Assembly (NCBI GenBank): GCA_030619955.1
Contig: JAUXAK010000014.1
Coordinates: forward strand, 1 to 10,938
Source: an archaeon
GTDB taxonomy: Archaea > Nanobdellota > Nanobdellia > Pacearchaeales > UBA284
Direction: 5' to 3'
Length of the DNA: 10,938 nucleotides
Shown here: piece after piece, positions 7,406-10,938 of the stretch
How the letters are laid out: each line of letters opens with the position of its first letter
How positions within the stretch are numbered: position 1 is the first letter of the stretch
Notes under the pieces: generated by a model
What the model was told of the DNA's origin: nothing
Databases searched by the model: none
Seen by the model: only the letters and a program-made list of their open reading frames with translations
Position numbers and translations under genes: made by a program

Positions 7406-7672
7406 TCATCGAGAAGTTTTATCTCTTGATTTATACATCTCAAGCCATTCTTTAGATAAAGGCCAGCTTTCAAATTTTTCACATGGAAACTTACTACAGT
7501 CTTTAGAACACACATCAATTTTGTTGTTGACAGCACATTCAAGTACAGGACAATTAGCATTTATACTTTTTAAAAATTCTACATGCTCCTTTGTTTTATC
7601 ACAGCATTTACAAATTCCTTTAACAAACAAGCCGCAAGTCTCACAACAAATACCACAAGATCCTACTTTCAT
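7406..7672 (-). CDS. Cysteine-rich DUF3795-type protein
   Basis: An 88-residue protein opening with MKVGSCGICCETCGLFVKGI, the typical head of DUF3795 proteins (CGxxCxxCxxY-like), followed by CKCC. Twelve cysteines (6, 9, 10, 13, 21, 23, 24, 41, 46, 55, 59, 64) and the C-terminal CSKDCSKFPCEKFESWP pattern suggest binding of zinc or an iron-sulfur centre. The family's function is not known. It starts three bases after the L24e stop, so it belongs to the ribosomal-protein transcript, in a position where many archaea carry ndk. No membrane segment or signal is present. The family assignment is by pattern recognition and fairly secure; the bound metal is inference. Confidence 0.8.
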   Translation of the reverse strand: MKVGSCGICCETCGLFVKGICKCCDKTKEHVEFLKSINANCPVLECAVNNKIDVCSKDCSKFPCEKFESWPLSKEWLEMYKSRDKTSR

Positions 7673-7675
7673 TTT

Positions 7676-7855
7676 TTATTTTCTTTGTTCTCCTTTTTTC
7701 TTCCTTACCCATCCAAGTTTTTTAGCTGTTCTGCCGAGCTTGAATGACTTGCGGCATTTGCTGCTGCAAAAATACATTAATCTGCCTTCAGCTGTCACGA
7801 AAATAATACCCTTGCCAGGTTCAATATTTTTTGAACAAAAAGAGCATTTTGCCAT
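7676..7855 (-). CDS. rpl24e: Large-subunit ribosomal protein L24e (eL24)
   Basis: A 59-residue basic protein of the 50S subunit. It reads MAKCSFCSKNIEPGKGIIFV and then RLMYFCSSKCRKSFKLGR. The zinc site is complete: CxxC at Cys4/Cys7 and CxxxC at Cys30/Cys34, as expected for archaeal L24e. GRTAKKLGWVRKKKGEQRK forms the usual basic tail, and the length is normal for archaeal members. It starts eight bases after the S28e stop and ends three bases before the DUF3795 start, so these genes are one transcript. The L7Ae-S28e-L24e order is a well-known archaeal arrangement, which supports the assignment. Confidence 0.95.
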   Translation of the reverse strand: MAKCSFCSKNIEPGKGIIFVTAEGRLMYFCSSKCRKSFKLGRTAKKLGWVRKKKGEQRK

Positions 7856-7863
7856 TTTATTTC

Positions 7864-8157
7864 TTATGTAAAAGCTCCTTTCATAACTTTTGTTCTGATT
7901 CTTCTTGCTTCAATCTGAGTTTCTTTTAATATTAAAATATCTTTCAACCTGACAGGACCTTTAACATTTCTTCTTATAAGTTTACCTTTATCAAGACCTT
8001 GCATTACTCTGACTCTGACTTGCGTTAGCTCTCCACGAAAACCTGTTCTGCCGCTGATTTCTTCAACAACAGCTGGCACAACAATGCCTTTTTCTTTGGC
8101 TTTTTTTCCTTTTGCTTTTTCTACTTCTCTTCTTTCTCGAGGTTTGTTTGTATCCAT
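7864..8157 (-). CDS. rps28e: Small-subunit ribosomal protein S28e (eS28), with extended ends
   Basis: A 97-residue protein whose core (about 26-87) is clearly S28e: VPAVVEEISGRTGFRGELTQ, VRVRVMQGLDKGKLIRRNVK, GPVRLKDILILKETQIEARR. It belongs to the OB-fold proteins of the 30S subunit near the mRNA exit channel. Typical archaeal S28e is about 65-75 residues. Here there is an extra charged head of about 25 residues (MDTNKPRERREVEKAKGKKA) and about ten residues after the usual end. No alternative ATG or GTG lies between the first Met and the core, so the long form is probably the real one. The gene follows L7Ae after 49 bases and precedes L24e by eight. Confidence 0.95.
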   Translation of the reverse strand: MDTNKPRERREVEKAKGKKAKEKGIVVPAVVEEISGRTGFRGELTQVRVRVMQGLDKGKLIRRNVKGPVRLKDILILKETQIEARRIRTKVMKGAFT

Positions 8158-8206
8158 CTTAATTTATAAAGATTATTCTTTGATTTTATCAATCTATTAT
8201 TTATCT

Positions 8207-8623
8207 TTACTTTTTCTCTTTAGTAGTTTCCTTAGCTTCTTTAACTTCTTTCTTTTCCTTTGCTGTTTCTTTTGCAGGTGCTTTTTCAGCAGTTTTTGTT
8301 ATTTTTGTTGCTTTCTTTGTTTTTTCAAGACTTGCTATCTGAGATGCTGCATCACCAGGTTCGATTATAACAGCGCTTGAGGTAGCAATATTTATTCCAA
8401 CTGCCACACCTAGCTTTTTCTTACTGTCTGCTGTTGTATAAGCAATTCCTTTTTCATTGCACAACAAAGGCAAATGTTGTGTTATTTCTTTAGGCTGGAC
8501 ATCTTCAGCTATAATAACAAGCTTTGCTGTTCCCCTTTCAATTGCTTTAGTAACTTCATTAGTTCCTTTCTCGATTTTTCCTGTTTTTCTTGCTAATTCT
8601 ACTATTTCATATACAGAAACCAT
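8207..8623 (-). CDS. rpl7ae: Large-subunit ribosomal protein L7Ae, K-turn RNA-binding protein
   Basis: A 138-residue protein. Residues 1-103 are the L7Ae/L30e/S12e/Gadd45 fold with the K-turn contact motif GKIEKGTNEVTKAIERGTAK at 15-34 (Asn22, Glu23, Lys26), followed by LVIIAEDVQP and LGVAVGINIATSSAVIIEPG. In archaea L7Ae is a component of the 50S subunit, of box C/D and H/ACA RNPs, and of many RNase P enzymes. The N-terminus is shorter than usual by several residues. A low-complexity Lys/Glu/Ala/Thr tail of about 35 residues (104-138) is added at the C-terminus. It heads the ribosomal transcript. GAGGGAGGT lies about 12 bases before the ATG, with a TATA-like box about 65 bases upstream. Confidence 0.95.
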   Translation of the reverse strand: MVSVYEIVELARKTGKIEKGTNEVTKAIERGTAKLVIIAEDVQPKEITQHLPLLCNEKGIAYTTADSKKKLGVAVGINIATSSAVIIEPGDAASQIASLEKTKKATKITKTAEKAPAKETAKEKKEVKEAKETTKEKK

Positions 8624-8635
8624 TTTTATTTTTTT

Positions 8636-8644
8636 ACCTCCCTC
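8636..8644 (-). promoter_or_regulatory. Shine-Dalgarno-like GAGGGAGGT in the L7Ae leader
   Basis: On the minus strand GAGGGAGGT ends 12 bases before the L7Ae ATG at 8623, separated by an A-rich run. It is the strongest ribosome-binding motif in the window; most other starts have only A-rich leaders. It is immediately preceded by CTGAT, so the leader contains CTGATGAGGGAGGT. Confidence 0.5.
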
Positions 8645-8685
8645 ATCAGCATTTAGCTTTGGTCATATGGTTTTTACAAATTTGT

Positions 8686-8694
8686 CTATATAAG
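8686..8694 (-). promoter_or_regulatory. Candidate TATA box for the L7Ae ribosomal operon
   Basis: CTTATATAG on the minus strand, preceded by TTTAAA, which could act as a BRE-like element. With usual spacing, transcription would begin near 8663, giving a leader of about 40 bases that contains the Shine-Dalgarno-like motif. This lies in the 201-base divergent region shared with the pyrD-pyrK fusion gene. Confidence 0.45.
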
Positions 8695-8766
8695 TTTAAA
8701 AATCTTGTGTTTTTTATATTTTTTATATTTTTGATATGTCTCTTAAAAAATTATTTTTCAACACAA

Positions 8767-8780
8767 GAAAGAATATAAAT
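8767..8780 (+). promoter_or_regulatory. Candidate BRE/TATA promoter for the PyrD-PyrK gene
   Basis: GAAAGAATATAAAT combines a purine-rich BRE-like stretch with TATAAAT (8774-8780), about 48 bases before the ATG at 8825. Transcription would start near 8800-8805, overlapping an imperfect dyad at 8785-8806. It is one of the better TATA matches in the window, though the background is very AT-rich. Confidence 0.5.
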
Positions 8781-8784
8781 GTTC

Positions 8785-8806
8785 TATCTTTTCAAAGTTG
8801 AAGATA
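8785..8806 (+). repeat. Imperfect inverted repeat upstream of the PyrD-PyrK gene
   Basis: TATCTT at 8785-8790 is mirrored by AAGATA at 8801-8806, and CAA at 8793-8795 by TTG at 8798-8800, with two extra T residues on the left arm. The centre is about 20 bases after the TATA box, so the dyad covers the expected transcription start. It could be an operator or a leader hairpin; it is short enough to be chance. Confidence 0.35.
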
Positions 8807-8824
8807 AAATAAAATTTTTTAAAA

Positions 8825-10441
8825 ATGAAAATAGAGAAAAAGAAAATTGGTGATAAAGAAATATGGCCTTTTACAATTCCTTCTGGAATTATAACAACAA
8901 AAATCTCAGCTCTTGAAAAAATTGCACAACAAGTTCCAGAATTAGGAATTCTGACAACTAAAAGCATTGGGCCAGAGCCAAGAATAGGAAACAGAGAACC
9001 TATTTTTGCACAGCATTCTGCTGGTTGTTTTATTAATGCAGTTGGCTTGGAAAATCCAGGAGCATTAGCATTTGCCAAAAAACTTTCTTCTGCTAATCTA
9101 CCGAAAGATAAATTTTTACTTGCTTCTATTTTTGGCAAAAATACAGGGGAGTTTGTTTATGTAGCTAAAATATTGGAGAGTTTGGTAGATGGTTTTGAAC
9201 TAAACTTGTCATGCCCTCATGCAGAGGGATATGGCATGCAACTTGGACAAGATCCTAAACTTGTTTATCAAATTGTTAAAGAGGCTGTTAAATTTAACAA
9301 ACTTGTATTTGCAAAACTAAGTCCTATTCCAAATATTGCAGAAGTAGCTGAAGCTGCCATGAAAGCAGGTGCTTATGGAATAACTGCAATAAATACAGTG
9401 CCAGGCTCATACATATTTGATGGTTATTATGTTTTAAGTAATAAAATTGGCGGTTTGTCAGGAAAAGGTATAGTGCCAGTTGGGATTAAATGTGTTAAAG
9501 ATATTACAGATAAATTAGGAAGCATTCCAATAATAGCTTGCGGAGGAATTAGCAATGCTTTAGATGTTAAAGCTTATGACAAGGTTGGAGCATCTTTCTT
9601 TGGAATTGGAAGCTGTTTAATTGGAATGACAGAAGATAATTTAAGATTATATTTCTCAGCCCTGCTTGAGGATCTTGCTAGAGGAACAAACAATGCAGTT
9701 AATTTGCTAAAGACTGTTGACATGAGATATAAAAAATTTAAAGTTAGTAAGAAAATTGATTTAGCTAGTGATTTGCACTTACTAAAAATGAATAATTCAT
9801 TAAATGCAAAAGCTGGACAGTTTGTTTTTGCATGGATTCCTGAAAAAGGTGAAAAACCTTTTTCTGTTCTTGATACTGAACCATTAACAATTGGTTTTTT
9901 GCAAAGAGGATGTTTTACAAAAGAATTAGCTGATTTAAAAGAAAATGATGTATTGTATTTTAGAGGCCCTTATGGACAAGGACTAAATGAAATTGAAATT
10001 CCAGAAAATAAAAAAATTGTTTTAGCTGGTGGTGGCTCTGGGATTTTTGGAATTTGTTTGTTTGCAAAGCAAATAGCAATAAATAAAAATAATCTTGAAA
10101 TATTCTTAGGTGCAAAAAACAAAGAACATGTTCCTCTCTTAAATGAATTTAAGAAGTATGGCAAAGTGCATGTTTCAACAGAAGATGGCTCAGAAGGAGA
10201 AAAAGGATTTGTGTCTTATTTACTAAAGAGATATTTATCTAAAGGAGATTATTTCTATAATTGCGGTCCAAGAGAAATGGTTAAAACTGTTGTAGAAATT
10301 GAGAAAAAATTCACAAAGCCTGAAAATATATATTCTTCGATAGAGTATATGACAAAATGTGGTGTTGGTGTTTGTGGCAGTTGCGCAGATGAAAAAGGTA
10401 GAAGAACTTGTGTTGAGGGTCCTTTCATGAAATTAAAATAA
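8825..10441 (+). CDS. pyrDK: Fused dihydroorotate dehydrogenase (class 1B PyrD) and electron-transfer subunit PyrK in one chain
   Basis: Oxidises dihydroorotate to orotate in pyrimidine synthesis, passing electrons from FMN via a 2Fe-2S cluster and FAD to NAD+. Residues 1-298 are the PyrD barrel: TTKSIGPEPR (44-53), INAVGLENPGA (70-80), ELNLSCPH (125-132) with the catalytic-base Cys130 typical of class 1, AKLSP (163-167), INT (189-191), and the FMN phosphate loops IIACGGIS (236-243) and FGIGS (259-263). Residues 299-538 are PyrK: FAD domain with KPFSV (344-348) and GPYGQGL (381-387), nucleotide domain LAGGGSGIFGI (400-410) and YNCGPREM (478-485), and the cluster ligands Cys512, Cys517, Cys520 and Cys529. 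In most organisms these are two separate polypeptides of about 300 and 250 residues. The Arg usual in the FAD motif is Lys344, and the last cysteine spacing (eight residues) is compact. No other pyr gene lies nearby. Dihydroorotate as substrate follows from homology only. Confidence 0.9.
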   Translation: MKIEKKKIGDKEIWPFTIPSGIITTKISALEKIAQQVPELGILTTKSIGPEPRIGNREPIFAQHSAGCFINAVGLENPGALAFAKKLSSANLPKDKFLLASIFGKNTGEFVYVAKILESLVDGFELNLSCPHAEGYGMQLGQDPKLVYQIVKEAVKFNKLVFAKLSPIPNIAEVAEAAMKAGAYGITAINTVPGSYIFDGYYVLSNKIGGLSGKGIVPVGIKCVKDITDKLGSIPIIACGGISNALDVKAYDKVGASFFGIGSCLIGMTEDNLRLYFSALLEDLARGTNNAVNLLKTVDMRYKKFKVSKKIDLASDLHLLKMNNSLNAKAGQFVFAWIPEKGEKPFSVLDTEPLTIGFLQRGCFTKELADLKENDVLYFRGPYGQGLNEIEIPENKKIVLAGGGSGIFGICLFAKQIAINKNNLEIFLGAKNKEHVPLLNEFKKYGKVHVSTEDGSEGEKGFVSYLLKRYLSKGDYFYNCGPREMVKTVVEIEKKFTKPENIYSSIEYMTKCGVGVCGSCADEKGRRTCVEGPFMKLK

Positions 10442-10457
10442 ATGTTTCTAAATTTGA

Positions 10458-10465
10458 TTTTTTTT
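10458..10465 (+). terminator. T-run after the PyrD-PyrK gene
   Basis: Eight consecutive T residues begin 17 bases after the stop codon, without an obvious hairpin. Archaeal RNA polymerase can terminate at such U-tracts, so this is a plausible terminator. T-rich runs are common in this sequence. Confidence 0.35.
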
Positions 10466-10472
10466 GCCTATC

Positions 10473-10490
10473 AAAAGTTATTTAAATTAT
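10473..10490 (+). promoter_or_regulatory. Candidate promoter of the gingipain-like gene, probably leaderless
   Basis: AAAAGTTATTTAAATTAT holds a TATA-like core (TTTAAAT, 10481-10487) with its centre about 24 bases before the ATG at 10508. At archaeal spacing the transcript would begin at or near the start codon, giving a leaderless mRNA. No Shine-Dalgarno is seen before the ATG, which agrees. Confidence 0.45.
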
Positions 10491-10507
10491 TTTACGTTTC
10501 TTAAACT

Positions 10508-10759
10508 ATGAAGAATAGAAAAAATAAAAGAGGCCAGGTTAGTTTATTTATAATCATGGCAATAATACTATCAATAATCATACTTTTTATTGTTGCTGTT
10601 AATTATAGTACCGCAGATTCAATAAATGAATTAAATATTAATGATACAGAAACAGATACAAAAACAGGTATAACCGAACAAGTTACTCCAATTGATACAC
10701 AAACTACTCAGACTATTTTTGTTAAACTTAATTATTCTGTTGATAATTTAAAAGTATAA
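10508..10759 (+). CDS. N-terminal part of an exported gingipain-like protein: class III-like signal, Thr-rich stalk; ends at an in-frame TAA
   Basis: Eighty-three residues up to a TAA at 10757-10759. A basic head (MKNRKNKRGQVS) leads into one long hydrophobic helix (about 11-31, LFIIMAIILSIIILFIVAV). The KRG/Q junction followed by VS resembles archaeal class III (prepilin-like) signals, in which cleavage occurs before Gln. The Glu common at position +5 is Phe14 here, so it may instead be an uncleaved membrane anchor. Residues 33-66 are polar and rich in Thr, Asp and Asn, like an extracellular linker. IFVKLNYSVDNLKV looks like the first strand of a folded domain that carries on, in the same frame, beyond the stop. 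I read this as the first half of a larger gene that is either broken, recoded or mis-sequenced. As an independent small pilin-like protein it would lack a folded domain. Confidence 0.55.
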   Translation: MKNRKNKRGQVSLFIIMAIILSIIILFIVAVNYSTADSINELNINDTETDTKTGITEQVTPIDTQTTQTIFVKLNYSVDNLKV

Positions 10760-10938
10760 CAATGGGAAAATTATGATTTAATTACATTACCTAATTTATT
10801 ATCATATGAAGAACCTGGAGAACCAATTATTCCCTTTGAAACTATAAAAATATTGCTTCCCTTTAATCAAAAAATTAAAGATATTCAAGTAATAGGATTA
10901 TCAAAACAATATTTAGATAAAGAATATAATTTAAAACC
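10760..10938 (+). pseudogene. Same-frame continuation: gingipain (peptidase C25)-type propeptide, separated from its signal by TAA, cut by window edge
   Basis: The frame of the preceding 83-codon stretch stays open for 59 codons after the TAA, to the window end. It reads QWENYDLITLPNLLSYEEPG and then EPIIPFETIKILLPFNQKIK. The LPxxxxxxEPGEPxxPF pattern, followed by a hydrophobic strand and a Lys-rich turn (KIKDIQVIGLSKQYL), is characteristic of the propeptide at the N-terminus of gingipain-type cysteine peptidases (C25) and related surface proteins. The catalytic domain would lie beyond the window. No ATG occurs in this stretch, so it cannot easily start on its own and still be exported. This suggests one ancestral gene interrupted by a single stop codon. 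Family call is by motif only; the peptidase domain is not visible. Confidence 0.55.

Noticed and set aside
7383..7871. Plus-strand open frame of 162 codons opposite DUF3795 and L24e
   Set aside because: It is antisense to two genes with clear family motifs, and its product is compositionally odd with no recognisable domain.
8180..8192. Small hairpin TTGAT/ATCAA between L7Ae and S28e
   Set aside because: Only five pairs with a three-base loop and AT-rich; not stronger than chance in this composition.
8624..8663. Possible K-turn in the L7Ae leader (CTGATGA resembles box C), which would suit L7Ae autoregulation known in some archaea
   Set aside because: I could form only a 3-bp hairpin (AGC/GCT) and could not find a matching pair of GA steps and a second stem. 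A comparative leader alignment could revive the idea.
8758..9138. Minus-strand open frame of 126 codons opposite the start of PyrD
   Set aside because: It lies antisense to a gene with clear catalytic motifs and across the promoter region; it shows no motif of its own.
1..10938. tRNA, rRNA, CRISPR arrays, insertion sequences or long repeats
   Set aside because: I looked for cloverleaf-like T-arm motifs, regularly spaced repeats and transposase motifs on both strands by eye and found none; a tRNA or repeat finder would settle it.

Overview
The window looks like a low-GC (about 30% by eye) archaeal chromosome segment, most likely from a DPANN-type lineage such as Woesearchaeota or Pacearchaeota. 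The archaeal assignment rests on ribosomal proteins found only in archaea and eukaryotes (L7Ae, S28e, L24e), an archaeal-type pilus/secretion ATPase with two F-type membrane platform proteins, a dolichyl-phosphate-sugar synthase of the archaeal GT2 plus GtrA type, TATA-box promoters with A-rich leaders, and a secreted-protein N-terminus with a KRGQVS class III-like signal. The DPANN placement is inferred from overall style and needs a phylogeny.

Layout. (1) 2-2463, plus strand: a surface-glycosylation pair. A GT2-GtrA polyprenyl-phosphate sugar synthase, cut by the left window edge, overlaps by ATGA a GT-C membrane glycosyltransferase that would use the lipid-linked sugar. (2) 2475-3146, minus: a membrane-anchored protein with a thioredoxin-like fold but no CxxC. 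(3) 3246-7290, minus: a pilus or type II/IV secretion locus, in transcription order ATPase (FlaI/TadA type), a 58-residue charged coiled-coil protein, and two separate F-type platform proteins. This resembles the archaeal Epd/Tad arrangement rather than the single-chain FlaJ. (4) 7406-8623, minus: the archaeal ribosomal cluster L7Ae, S28e, L24e, followed by a cysteine-rich DUF3795-type protein where ndk is often found. (5) 8825-10441, plus, divergent from L7Ae: a single-chain fusion of dihydroorotate dehydrogenase (PyrD, class 1B) and its electron-transfer subunit (PyrK). (6) 10508 to the right edge, plus: a secreted or membrane-tethered protein with a pilin-like signal and a gingipain (peptidase C25)-type propeptide, interrupted in frame by one TAA codon and cut by the window edge.

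How it fits together. Regions 1, 3 and 6 all concern the cell surface: glycan transfer outside the membrane, a filament or secretion machine powered by a hexameric ATPase, and an exported protease-like protein whose signal resembles substrates of that machine class. Regions 4 and 5 are housekeeping (translation, pyrimidine synthesis). No tRNA, rRNA, CRISPR array, insertion sequence or long repeat was seen. No stretch over 300 bases lacks a gene; the largest gap is the 201-base divergent promoter region at 8624-8824. The most unusual items are the PyrD-PyrK fusion, the interrupted gingipain-like gene with a class III-like signal, and the split platform genes with a small coiled-coil partner.
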